From Bacteroidales bacterium (GTDB lineage Bacteria; Bacteroidota; Bacteroidia; Bacteroidales; F082), in assembly GCA_013141455.1 (NCBI GenBank), contig JABFQW010000012.1:62001-126000 (forward strand): a stretch of DNA of 64,000 nt, given 5' to 3'. The translations under genes and the position numbers were made by a program. The notes beneath the pieces were generated by a model. It was not told the origin of the DNA. It worked only from the letters and a program-made list of their open reading frames with translations, and ran no database searches. Positions 9,537 to 17,731 of this stretch are shown in pieces (position 1 is the stretch's first letter; the number at the start of each line of letters is the position of its first letter).

Positions 9537-10421
9537 TTAATCGATCATCAGAACGAGGTATTTTGACGCACTCCAGAAATCATCAGTGTGAAGGATTTTT
9601 AAGCTATCAATGGTTTTTGCACCGATAAACTCATAACTTCCTGTTGGGTGAACACTCAACAATTTTGGTTTTTTACTGAAAACAGGCAGTGATTTCAATT
9701 CACGCAAATCAACCTGAGTGAACAAGGATTTATCAAAATCACCACTCACCTTACGTGTTTTACCAATACCAACAAATCCACCGTCTTTGGTGATAATTTT
9801 CTTTTCTTCCAAGGCTTTGCGGGTTCCGATGATATAATAAACCGTGTTTTTCTCAATCACCTGCTCTTCAATGGTAGCTGTTTTGGCTTTATTCACCTCG
9901 TCAGCCTGAACCAAATTGGTTTCAAGTGTGGTAATCTGAATATTTTTCTTCGTTAGTTCATCTTTCAATACAACGATTTCGGCATCTTTCTCAGCGATAA
10001 CAGCGGTAAGATTATCAATCATTTTTTGAAGTTCGGCAGTTTTTTCGGAATTTTTCTTTCCCATCGACTTTAACTGACCACGCAGATTTTCGACAAGCGC
10101 TTTATTCTTTTGCAGCAAATCGTTAATAGCAGCAATATCATTATTGATCTGGGTTTCATAACTCTTACGCTCTTCCATACTTCCGGATGATTGTTCAGAA
10201 ATGATTTTTTCCTTCTGTTTAATCAAATCCAGATTCGATTGAATTGAATTGAAACCACTTACATAGGACATAGTTACATTGTCTTTTTCGGCACCAACAT
10301 TTTTCAAACTATCGGCAACTGCATTTAGCCGGACAATTTCTTCTTTGTATTTCTTGGTGCAACCTGTTGATAACAAGGCTATAACCGATACAAATAGGAC
10401 AAGGGAGGCAATTTTTTTCAT
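9537..10421 (-). CDS. Coiled-coil lipoprotein of unknown function
   Basis: The protein has 294 residues. The N terminus is a lipoprotein signal (MKKIASLVLFVSVIALLSTGC; lipobox LSTG-C, Cys21), so it should be anchored to the inner or outer membrane. Residues ~25-190 are heptad-rich coiled coil with many Lys/Glu/Asn. The last ~100 residues form a compact domain (YYIIGTRKALEEKKIIT, KVSGDFDKSLFTQVDLRELKSLPV) that recurs in Bacteroidota envelope proteins I cannot name. Function is not assigned. It is divergent from rlmI and followed by a strong terminator, so it is probably monocistronic. Confidence 0.8.
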   Translation of the reverse strand: MKKIASLVLFVSVIALLSTGCTKKYKEEIVRLNAVADSLKNVGAEKDNVTMSYVSGFNSIQSNLDLIKQKEKIISEQSSGSMEERKSYETQINNDIAAINDLLQKNKALVENLRGQLKSMGKKNSEKTAELQKMIDNLTAVIAEKDAEIVVLKDELTKKNIQITTLETNLVQADEVNKAKTATIEEQVIEKNTVYYIIGTRKALEEKKIITKDGGFVGIGKTRKVSGDFDKSLFTQVDLRELKSLPVFSKKPKLLSVHPTGSYEFIGAKTIDSLKILHTDDFWSASKYLVLMID

Positions 10422-10539
10422 GATATAAAATTTATTTTTTGTGAGGCGTAAAATTACGCTAATTCAATAACAATAGCAAAGGCTATTTTATTGTCCTATG
10501 CGCTAATTAAATATCAAACCGATCTTCACGCAATCGTAT

Positions 10540-10547
10540 TACCTTTG
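10540..10547 (+). promoter_or_regulatory. -7 box directly abutting the rlmI start codon
   Basis: TACCTTTG is a good TAnnTTTG match and ends four bases before the ATG at 10552. The predicted transcription start would fall at or next to the A of the start codon, suggesting a leaderless message. Confidence 0.5.
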
Positions 10548-10551
10548 CTGC

Positions 10552-11754
10552 ATGCAAGAAAATAAACCCCATTATCCGGTAATTATACTTCAAAAGGGAA
10601 AAGATGAAGCTATAAAACGATTCCATCCGTGGATTTTTTCAGGAGCAATCAAGTTATTACCAGCGAATCTCGAAGCTGGCCACATGGTTCATGTAAGTGA
10701 TAATCAAGGCAATATCCTTGGTACAGGTTTTTATGAAAAAGATACCATCGCCGTGAAATTGGTCAGTTTTGGCTTGTGCCGCCTCGATGCTGATTTTTGG
10801 AAAAACAAAATAAGTGAGGCATTTAATCTTCGTATAAAACTTGGTTTGGTCGGAAATAAGCAAACATCGGCATATCGACTGGTTCATTCCGAAGGAGATA
10901 ATCTGGCCGGATTGATTATTGATATTTATAACAAAACAGCCGTCATTCAAACCCAATCATCGGGCATGACCCTGCAGATTGAGGCAATTAATTCGGCCAT
11001 TTTGACGGTGATGAAGGATAAGATTGAAGCGATTTATTGGAAAAGCGCCAAAATACAGTCGGGCGTCAACAAAGATTTGACCTGCGATGGTTTTATTTAT
11101 GGCCAGGCAAATGATCAGGTGATTCTTGAAAACGGAATGAAGTATTATATTGATATTGAAAAGGGCCAGAAAACAGGTTTTTTTATTGATCAGCGTGAGA
11201 ACCGGAATCTGCTTAAAAGCCTGTCGGAAGGCAAAAGGGTGTTGAATACATTCAGCTACAGCGGCGGTTTTTCCGTTGCTGCATTACAAGGAAAAGCAAC
11301 ATCGGTTGTTTCGGTTGACAGTTCGCAAACAGCCATCGATCTTTGTAACCAAAATATAACCTTAAATGGTATTGATGAACATCAGCATACTTCGGTAACG
11401 ATGGATGCCAAACGATACCTTACCGAATTAAAACCAGGCGGGTTTGATCTGATTGTACTCGATCCGCCTGCCTTTGTTAAAAACCATCAAAACCGACATA
11501 AGGGATTACTGGCTTATAAGTTTATAAATTATGAAGCCATTAAAAATATTAGCCCGGGAGGTTTCCTGTTCACATTCAGCTGTTCACAGGCCATAGATCC
11601 GCAATCATTTCAAAGTGTGGTGATGGCAGCGGCCATCGAAGCGGGCCGTAACGTGAGGATAGTATATCATTTATCGCAACCAGCCGATCATCCGGTTAAC
11701 ATATTTCATCCTGAAGGAAATTATTTAAAAGGATTGGTTCTCGAGGTAATCTAA
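10552..11754 (+). CDS. rlmI: Class I SAM-dependent rRNA methyltransferase, RlmI-like (23S rRNA m5C)
   Basis: The N-terminal PUA domain (residues 8-80, with HPWIFSGAI) is followed by an EEHD-like segment and a Rossmann methyltransferase domain. The SAM motif is VLNTFSYSGGFSVAAL. The catalytic motif is DPPAF (Asp304), and TFSCSQ carries the cysteine (about 344) that would attack C5 of cytosine. At 400 residues it matches RlmI (YccW) of E. coli, which makes m5C1962 in 23S rRNA; the exact target here is inferred. It stands alone between a divergent lipoprotein and the convergent cit operon. Confidence 0.9.
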   Translation: MQENKPHYPVIILQKGKDEAIKRFHPWIFSGAIKLLPANLEAGHMVHVSDNQGNILGTGFYEKDTIAVKLVSFGLCRLDADFWKNKISEAFNLRIKLGLVGNKQTSAYRLVHSEGDNLAGLIIDIYNKTAVIQTQSSGMTLQIEAINSAILTVMKDKIEAIYWKSAKIQSGVNKDLTCDGFIYGQANDQVILENGMKYYIDIEKGQKTGFFIDQRENRNLLKSLSEGKRVLNTFSYSGGFSVAALQGKATSVVSVDSSQTAIDLCNQNITLNGIDEHQHTSVTMDAKRYLTELKPGGFDLIVLDPPAFVKNHQNRHKGLLAYKFINYEAIKNISPGGFLFTFSCSQAIDPQSFQSVVMAAAIEAGRNVRIVYHLSQPADHPVNIFHPEGNYLKGLVLEVI

Positions 11755-11779
11755 AGAACATAAAACAAAAGCAACAACC

Positions 11780-12865
11780 TTAATGTCTGTCGTTAGAGTT
11801 CTTGATTTTCTCCCGTATCAGTTTCGATTCTTCCGATAATAAGAACTCCCTCGTCGGTTCGGGCAAACAGGAAAGCATCCCTTCCAGCGTGTCGTTTTTA
11901 ATTGCTTCACGAACCAACGATGCGCTGATACATTTTTGCGAACCGGATGCATCTCCTGACGATACAATACGTTCTATTTCAATGACTTCGACACCAGTAG
12001 CCGGCAATATTTTATGCATGGCCACATTGTATGCCGCCGTTGTTTTACAATAATTTTCGGTTCCCACATATCGTTTTTTGATACCCAGAACAGGCACAAC
12101 ATAATTTGCAAAAATACTGACATCGAGTTCGGCCTGTTTCTTCATGATGTCGCTTACCAATTCATTCTTCAGGAAATAGGCCGGAAAAATCGATCCGGAA
12201 ACGATATAATCACCACCTTTCACCATGACGACATTGGTAAGATGCGAAATCCCTTTCCTGATTAATTCCCAACGAACCACAAACGGAAATACTGAATGAT
12301 CTTCCTCAACAACAAACAGATAGACCAACTCATTCTCTGAGGCAGCCTTCTCTATCAGGTATCGGTGACCCATCGTAAATGGATTACAATTCACGACAAT
12401 AGCTGCAACTTTATCAGTTTTTGAACTCTTTTTAACCGATTTCAGATAATCCTGGTAATTGGTAATGGTTTCATAACCAAATTCGAGCGCACAATAGAGT
12501 GGTTTGGCTACAGCAATCTCCTTAAACCCCAGACCTTTAAAATACACGGCATTGGACGGCCGGGTAAATACATACACATTTCTGAATACCGACAATACTT
12601 TTTCGACAAGCGCTGTCACAACCAAAGCAAAAGCCGTTGAGTCGCGATACTTCGGTGAAACGGCCACATATTTGAGTATCCTCCCACGATGCGATCCGGT
12701 TCCGATAATATCACCTTTTAGCGTATAGAGAATAAGCGTAAAATCAACTTCCGCCACATTAAACTCAAAACCAAGTGTTTTCAGAAAACCACTGACCAAT
12801 TTAACATCGAAAGGGTTGGTCAGATCCAACACTTCCTGCCTGAATTCTGTATTTTCGAAATTCAT
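11780..12865 (-). CDS. citC: [Citrate (pro-3S)-lyase] ligase
   Basis: CitC acetylates the thiol of the CitD prosthetic group, switching citrate lyase on. The 361-residue protein has the usual order: a GNAT-like N-terminal domain (about 1-140), then a nucleotidyltransferase domain with the HxGH-type motif VNCNPFTMGHRYLIE near residue 160 and SASLVREAI near the C terminus. Its start overlaps the citXG stop by four bases (ATGA), indicating translational coupling. It is the last gene of the cit operon. Confidence 0.94.
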   Translation of the reverse strand: MNFENTEFRQEVLDLTNPFDVKLVSGFLKTLGFEFNVAEVDFTLILYTLKGDIIGTGSHRGRILKYVAVSPKYRDSTAFALVVTALVEKVLSVFRNVYVFTRPSNAVYFKGLGFKEIAVAKPLYCALEFGYETITNYQDYLKSVKKSSKTDKVAAIVVNCNPFTMGHRYLIEKAASENELVYLFVVEEDHSVFPFVVRWELIRKGISHLTNVVMVKGGDYIVSGSIFPAYFLKNELVSDIMKKQAELDVSIFANYVVPVLGIKKRYVGTENYCKTTAAYNVAMHKILPATGVEVIEIERIVSSGDASGSQKCISASLVREAIKNDTLEGMLSCLPEPTREFLLSEESKLIREKIKNSNDRH

Positions 12866-14208
12866 TGTAACAATTCATTTTTTAAAAGAAAGATAAAAAT
12901 CGTAATGCTCAACAAATCGTCGCTACCACCCGGTGAGATTCCTTTTTGCCTGCAAAAACCGATGATGTCCCGATAAGCTTCCATTGTGAAATCAGCCGCG
13001 ACTTTCCTGCTCATGATCTGAAGCCGTTCGAGTGTTGCCTTATCGGAGCGGTGAAGCACATTCGTATCGTTTACTACACCCATCAACGAGATAAGTGTTT
13101 TGTACAATGCCTCGCTGCCGGTATTTTTTTCGGCTTCCAAAACCGGAAGTGCATGGCCAAACACCGATGGGAAACCCAGCTCTGCCTCCTCACGCACCCC
13201 ACCTACCTTGTATTTCCGGTAACAAAGTTCCCCATGTGACAATTGATCACCCGGCTTGCTTAACTCATCCTCTACCAGTTTATTACAAACAATTTTAATG
13301 CTATTGGCAAAAAAATCCGGATCAAATTGTTCGCTTTCCTTCAACACATATCCCGCACAAAACAATGATATTCCCATCAGAAAAATGATTCCTTTCTGGG
13401 TATTGATTCCATGGGTTTGCAAAAACATATCATTTTCCATCATTAGCCCAATCGAACGGATTATTGGCAAGGCCTTCGGCAAACCGTCAGCACTGCAACC
13501 TGCACCAGCCTTCACCAATCCGGCAAACCATGATGAAATCACCGAAGTGGAATCAATAAATAATTTTAAATCCATATCAGTATGTACCCCATTTCCTTCC
13601 CTATCGACCAAACCAGGCTTGGGTGTCAAGGTAAGCTCATACAAAAGTGATCGCACAGCCAAACTACTGACTGTGTGCGAAATGCGATCGATTCGCAATT
13701 CCCTCAGATAGAAAATTATATTGTCTTGCTGAAATGCGAGTAATTGCTCTGTAGCATGTCGCTGTTTGCGCGCGCAATCGATGGCCGGAAATGACTGACA
13801 GAAAAAGCAGGATTTTAACTTACCTGAACTACAAAATATTCCGTTTTGATCCGTTACATCCACATCAATGAATCGTCCCAACGGATGATTTTGTTCAAAT
13901 TGCTCAGTTATTTCTTTCAACCGTAGCAGCCCATCCCCGATTGATTTGATCTGCACGATATAGAAATCACCTGCCGCATGACTCAGTGTGACTTCGTTCA
14001 ATAAATCAATACTAAGCCTGTTGGCACTCAGCCAGTTTTTGAGCTGACGGATACAAACATCGAAAAACTGTTTGTAAACAGGGCCGGTCTTTGGATATCC
14101 AGGGACATTCAGATTCAGACTTATTACTGCATAGCCATTTGCACTGATTTTTCGCCGAAGCGATTCCCGTTCTTCCCGCGCTATAAGTATTTCTTCTAAA
14201 ACAGTCAA
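12862..14208 (-). CDS. citXG: CitX-CitG fusion: apo-citrate lyase transferase / triphosphoribosyl-dephospho-CoA synthase
   Basis: One 448-residue chain carries both enzymes that make and attach the CitD prosthetic group. Residues ~1-170 match CitX (LIAREERE, HPLGRFIDVDV near 110, the Cys-rich CFFCQ and DCARKQRHATEQL). Residues ~175-448 match CitG (TLTPKPGLVDREGNGVHTDM, THGINTQKGIIF, SPGGSDDLLS). CitXG fusions are known in some lineages. Both halves look complete. It is upstream of and overlapping with citC, and 227 bases downstream of citF, a gap that contains a palindromic repeat. Confidence 0.93.
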   Translation of the reverse strand: MTVLEEILIAREERESLRRKISANGYAVISLNLNVPGYPKTGPVYKQFFDVCIRQLKNWLSANRLSIDLLNEVTLSHAAGDFYIVQIKSIGDGLLRLKEITEQFEQNHPLGRFIDVDVTDQNGIFCSSGKLKSCFFCQSFPAIDCARKQRHATEQLLAFQQDNIIFYLRELRIDRISHTVSSLAVRSLLYELTLTPKPGLVDREGNGVHTDMDLKLFIDSTSVISSWFAGLVKAGAGCSADGLPKALPIIRSIGLMMENDMFLQTHGINTQKGIIFLMGISLFCAGYVLKESEQFDPDFFANSIKIVCNKLVEDELSKPGDQLSHGELCYRKYKVGGVREEAELGFPSVFGHALPVLEAEKNTGSEALYKTLISLMGVVNDTNVLHRSDKATLERLQIMSRKVAADFTMEAYRDIIGFCRQKGISPGGSDDLLSITIFIFLLKNELLQ

Positions 14209-14254
14209 AAGATTAAATGTTTAAACATTGAGTCCCTTCCGATAAGCCAAATAT

Positions 14255-14340
14255 TGCCACAAAAACACAAAATTTCACCAAGGGTAAATCACTGAATGTG
14301 AGGGTTTGGTGCATTTTGGAGTCTTGGAGTTTTGGTGGCA
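14255..14340. repeat. Imperfect palindrome TGCCAC...GTGGCA inside the cit operon
   Basis: The ends TGCCACAAAAACAC and GTTTTGGTGGCA form an imperfect terminal inverted repeat with further partial pairing inward (TTTCACC / TTTGGTG). It occupies the citF-citXG gap. No ORF is present. It resembles a small non-autonomous palindromic element. Confidence 0.4.
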
Positions 14341-14435
14341 TTTCTTCTTTTATCAATTTTCGGAGTGGGTTCAACATTGCAGGTTTCTAACGATTATTCA
14401 AAAAAGATTCAATTCAGACAAGTCCAATTCTCTTC

Positions 14436-15992
14436 CTATTTTTCCTCTAATTCGTAAATAACATCAATAATGGTACCATCGCGATATTCGATGATACCAA
14501 CGATTTTGTCGGTAAATTTAAGTTTCCTCGATACCCCGGTAATGCCATCCACCTCTTTTTTCAGGTCGTGTATATCAACCACCTTGAGACCCGCATTCCT
14601 GAATTTTTCGCCGAGATGCGGATAAAGCGGATTCACGCAGATACCGCGTTCGGTAACGATGACATGTACACTTTCGCCCGGTGTTACCACTGTATGAACA
14701 CTATTTTTAATGATTGGGATTCTTCCACGAAACGATGGACAAACAACAACAGTTAAATTAGCGCCGGATGCTGTATCGGAATGACCGCCCGAAGCGCCAC
14801 GAATATTGCCCTCCGAACCCGTGATCACGTTCACGTTAAAATCGACATCCACTTCGAGGGCTCCCAGCACAACGATATCCAATTTGTTCGTCATGCAGCC
14901 ACAATTAAACGGATTCGCGTACAAGGCTGCCGGTATTTCGATATGGCGCCGGTTGTTGAACAACGATTTGCTCACCGCTGCATCAAACGATTGAACATCA
15001 AAAATTGTTTCAAATAAACCTTCTTCGAGCATATCAACACAATATGAAGTAACCCCTCCGAGCATAAAACTACCTTTGAGCTGGTTCTTCTTCATTTTTT
15101 CGCGTATAAATTTGGCAACGGCCAACGAGGCTCCACCAGCTCCTACCTGAAACGAAAACCCCTGCTCGAAATATCCTGAATGTTCGATGGCGTCGGCCGC
15201 CAGCTTAGCGATACGTAAATCCATCGGTGAATTGGTAATACGCGTTGTTCCACTGGCGATTTTCGATGTATCACCGATGGAATCCAACACCACAACATGA
15301 TCGATGAAATTTTGTGTGATCGACAAGGGAATACATGGGTATGGAACCAGGTTATCGGTTACCACGATCACATGTTTCGCATAACGGGCATCAATCACCG
15401 CATAACCGATTGAACCAAAAGCTGATTTACCATGTGATCCGGTGGCATTCCCCTCGCAATCGGCAGCTGATGCTGCAATGATCGCGATGTCGGGCTGTAT
15501 TCGTCCGGTATGGATGGCCCGCACACGGCCACCATGCGAATGGATAATAACAGGCAGTTTCATAGCACCGCGTGAAATGGCTCTTCCCAATTTTCCACGG
15601 ATACCCGACGACCATATCCTGGTGATGGTACCATCCTGAATGAAAGGAAGAATCGGATCGTGGCAATCGTTGAGTGAAGATGCCGCCAGTGTAATATCTC
15701 TGATTCCCATCTCATGCAGTATCGTTATGGCCATAACAAGTAAGATATCGCCATCGCGAAGATGGTGGTGAAATGTGATGGTCATACCGTTTTTTGGAGC
15801 TGCCTTTTCGATAGCTTCCTGCAACGAGCTGCATAATTTGCTTTGGTGAGGAAGCATTGCTTTATTCGGGGCCGGAATGGTAGGCTCGTCCATCCATCCC
15901 TTGCTTAATTTTGCCCAGGCCCCTTCGAAAGGTTCCAATTTTCCGATGCCGTCGATATATTCGGGAATTTCGCGCCCAAGTGAGTTTTTCAT
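14436..15992 (-). CDS. citF: Citrate lyase alpha subunit (citrate:acetyl-ACP transferase)
   Basis: The 518-residue protein transfers the acyl carrier from acetate to citrate in the citrate lyase complex. CoA-transferase-type motifs are visible (GSHGKSAFGSIGYAVIDARY, ASGTTRITNSPMDL, GGASLAVAKFI, a Gly-rich NIRGASGGHSDTASGANLT). Length matches CitF (about 505-520). It lies between citE and citXG; the 167-base gap to citE holds a long near-perfect palindrome. Citramalate lyase uses a homologous alpha chain, so the substrate is inferred from the full cit gene set. Confidence 0.94.
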   Translation of the reverse strand: MKNSLGREIPEYIDGIGKLEPFEGAWAKLSKGWMDEPTIPAPNKAMLPHQSKLCSSLQEAIEKAAPKNGMTITFHHHLRDGDILLVMAITILHEMGIRDITLAASSLNDCHDPILPFIQDGTITRIWSSGIRGKLGRAISRGAMKLPVIIHSHGGRVRAIHTGRIQPDIAIIAASAADCEGNATGSHGKSAFGSIGYAVIDARYAKHVIVVTDNLVPYPCIPLSITQNFIDHVVVLDSIGDTSKIASGTTRITNSPMDLRIAKLAADAIEHSGYFEQGFSFQVGAGGASLAVAKFIREKMKKNQLKGSFMLGGVTSYCVDMLEEGLFETIFDVQSFDAAVSKSLFNNRRHIEIPAALYANPFNCGCMTNKLDIVVLGALEVDVDFNVNVITGSEGNIRGASGGHSDTASGANLTVVVCPSFRGRIPIIKNSVHTVVTPGESVHVIVTERGICVNPLYPHLGEKFRNAGLKVVDIHDLKKEVDGITGVSRKLKFTDKIVGIIEYRDGTIIDVIYELEEK

Positions 15993-16046
15993 TGATTGTT
16001 TGTTTTAATGGCGTATGCCTTTCTTACAAATTAACCTTTATTATTT

Positions 16047-16127
16047 CAATGTCGTTTAGTTCAGAAATCTTACGCTGACAGGACCTACGGACGCTGTCAG
16101 GCAAGCAATCTAAACTAAACGACATTG
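16047..16127. repeat. 81-base near-perfect palindrome between citE and citF
   Basis: The outer arms 16047-16061 and 16113-16127 are identical over 15 bases (CAATGTCGTTTAGTT and its complement). An inner stem CTGACAG / CTGTCAG (16075-16081, 16094-16100) leaves a 12-base loop, and the connecting bases are mostly complementary with a few mismatches. The predicted RNA hairpin is ~34 bp. It could be a REP/MITE-type element, or an attenuator or RNA-stability hairpin that sets citDE against citF expression. Confidence 0.6.
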
Positions 16128-16159
16128 TATATTATTTTCTGAAATCATAGTCCGGTAAA

Positions 16160-17047
16160 TTAAATCTCTACCTTTACGTTTGCAAGTTCAAGTATATACT
16201 GAGCACGTGCAACAACCGGCGCATCTATCATTTTGCCGTCGATGGCAAACACCCCTATTCCGGCATTCTTATTCACCATAAATTCTTTCACAATCCTGAA
16301 TGCTTTCCGTATCTCTTCATCGGTGGGTGTATAAACTTCGTGAATGATATCGATCTGCCGTGGATTGATAACCGCTTTGCCGGTAAACCCAATCTTTTTG
16401 GCATATTCAGTTTCCTTTATCAGGCCAGCCTCATCATTAATATCGGGAAACACCGTATCAATCACATCTATTTTCCAGGCTTTAGCAGCCATCACAATAC
16501 GTTTACGGGCAAAATCGATCCCTGCACCGTCGGGTGTATAAACAATATTCATATCGGCAGTCAGATCCTGTCCCCCAATCGTCAATGCACCTACCCGAGG
16601 CGAGCATCCGGCAATCGAAAACACGTTCTGAACACCGAGTGCAGTTTCGATCATGGCATGAATTTCCATCTGATTGTGAGGCAGATTATGTTTATCCTCG
16701 ATGCTTTCGATGATTCGGATCAATTCGAGCAATTCAGTTGCTGTTTCGGTCTTTGGGTAACGAATCGCATCCGGCTGCAACGGAACTATGGCTTCCAAAT
16801 CGGCCAGGCCAAAGGGCGTTGACAAATGATTGATGCGAACACATACCTCAGCATCATAAAAATCGATGGATTGAATAATGTTTCGCACTAAGATTCGTGC
16901 CGCATCTTTTTGATTGATGGCCACAGCATCTTCAAGATCGAGTAATAAACTATCGGCACCATACACACCACCCTGCTGAAGCATCGCAGGATTATTACCC
17001 GGTATATAAAGCATGGTACGCCTCTTTTTTCGGCTCTTTATCATCAC
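16160..17047 (-). CDS. citE: Citrate lyase beta subunit (citryl-ACP lyase)
   Basis: The 295-residue enzyme of the HpcH/HpaI aldolase superfamily cleaves citryl-ACP to oxaloacetate and acetyl-ACP. MLYIPGNNPAML near the N terminus, DSLLLDLEDAV (metal-binding acid), VRINHLSTPFG, the IHAMIETALG metal-site Glu segment and TGKAVINPRQI are all present. It lies 24 bases downstream of citD. Isolated CitE-like proteins can have other roles, but the context with citD and citF makes the assignment secure. The preceding Met codon pair (MMIK) leaves a 3-base start ambiguity. Confidence 0.94.
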   Translation of the reverse strand: MMIKSRKKRRTMLYIPGNNPAMLQQGGVYGADSLLLDLEDAVAINQKDAARILVRNIIQSIDFYDAEVCVRINHLSTPFGLADLEAIVPLQPDAIRYPKTETATELLELIRIIESIEDKHNLPHNQMEIHAMIETALGVQNVFSIAGCSPRVGALTIGGQDLTADMNIVYTPDGAGIDFARKRIVMAAKAWKIDVIDTVFPDINDEAGLIKETEYAKKIGFTGKAVINPRQIDIIHEVYTPTDEEIRKAFRIVKEFMVNKNAGIGVFAIDGKMIDAPVVARAQYILELANVKVEI

Positions 17048-17071
17048 TGAAATTTATTTCGGTATGGATTA

Positions 17072-17353
17072 TTACAGATTCTCAGGTGTAAGCGATCGTG
17101 TGATTGCTGTTTCCAAACGTGCACGGACTACGGGTTCCAACGCACCCTTGTCTTTAAGTATGATATGGATATCTGTTAATCCATATTGATCGAGCATCCC
17201 GGCAACAATGGTTCTCAGGTTGTCGCCATATTGAAGCTTAACGATACTTTCTATTTCAATTTTCCGTCCGGCATTGTCGTCAAGGGGTTCAATCAGAACA
17301 ATCAGATCGCTCGATTCGAAAGTGCCGGCTTGTGAAGAATTTTTGGGTTTCAT
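17072..17353 (-). CDS. citD: Citrate lyase acyl carrier protein (gamma subunit)
   Basis: This is a 93-residue acyl carrier. The N-terminal QAGTFESSDLIVLIEP motif contains Ser14, the position that carries the phosphoribosyl-dephospho-CoA prosthetic group in characterised CitD proteins. It is the first gene of the citD-citE-citF-citXG-citC operon, preceded by a good -7 box. The operon lacks a visible citrate transporter or oxaloacetate decarboxylase. Confidence 0.94.
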   Translation of the reverse strand: MKPKNSSQAGTFESSDLIVLIEPLDDNAGRKIEIESIVKLQYGDNLRTIVAGMLDQYGLTDIHIILKDKGALEPVVRARLETAITRSLTPENL

Positions 17354-17421
17354 GACTTTTACTATTTTTTGAGCCGAAATAATCCATTTCCTAACATTCG
17401 AAACAGCTTAAACAGGCTTTG

Positions 17422-17429
17422 CAAAGGTA
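17422..17429 (-). promoter_or_regulatory. -7 box of the cit operon
   Basis: The minus strand reads TACCTTTG, a strong TAnnTTTG match, placing the transcription start about 64 bases before citD. Confidence 0.55.
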
Positions 17430-17663
17430 ATCCATTTGCAATTCCGTTCTGCCTGAACTACGTGTAAAAAGTACAACGAAATAAGTTTCGTGATGACGAA
17501 ATAAAATACAATTTACATATCTAAATCAGGTTGATTTCAATTTCCGATCTAAAAGTCAGTTCTCATCGTTTTACTTTAAATCATCCAACAATTTGTAGTA
17601 CCAGATAGTATCAACAAAGTCGGCATAATGAGAGATTTTAAGTTTACAACGCATAATTATTTG

Positions 17664-17671
17664 TAGGTTTG
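17664..17671 (+). promoter_or_regulatory. Putative -7 box of the Omp28-like gene
   Basis: TAGGTTTG fits TAnnTTTG and lies 60 bases before the ATG at 17732. Confidence 0.4.
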
Positions 17672-17731
17672 TGACAAAGAATTTATCTGTTTGTTTTTAT
17701 AACACTTTATTTTTCAAATAATTAACCCAAT

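Larger units (their letters stand above)
17354..17731. other. Divergent promoter region between citD and the Omp28-like gene
   Basis: The 378 AT-rich bases hold a -7 box for each divergent gene, listed separately. No ORF or RNA gene was recognised. Confidence 0.5.
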
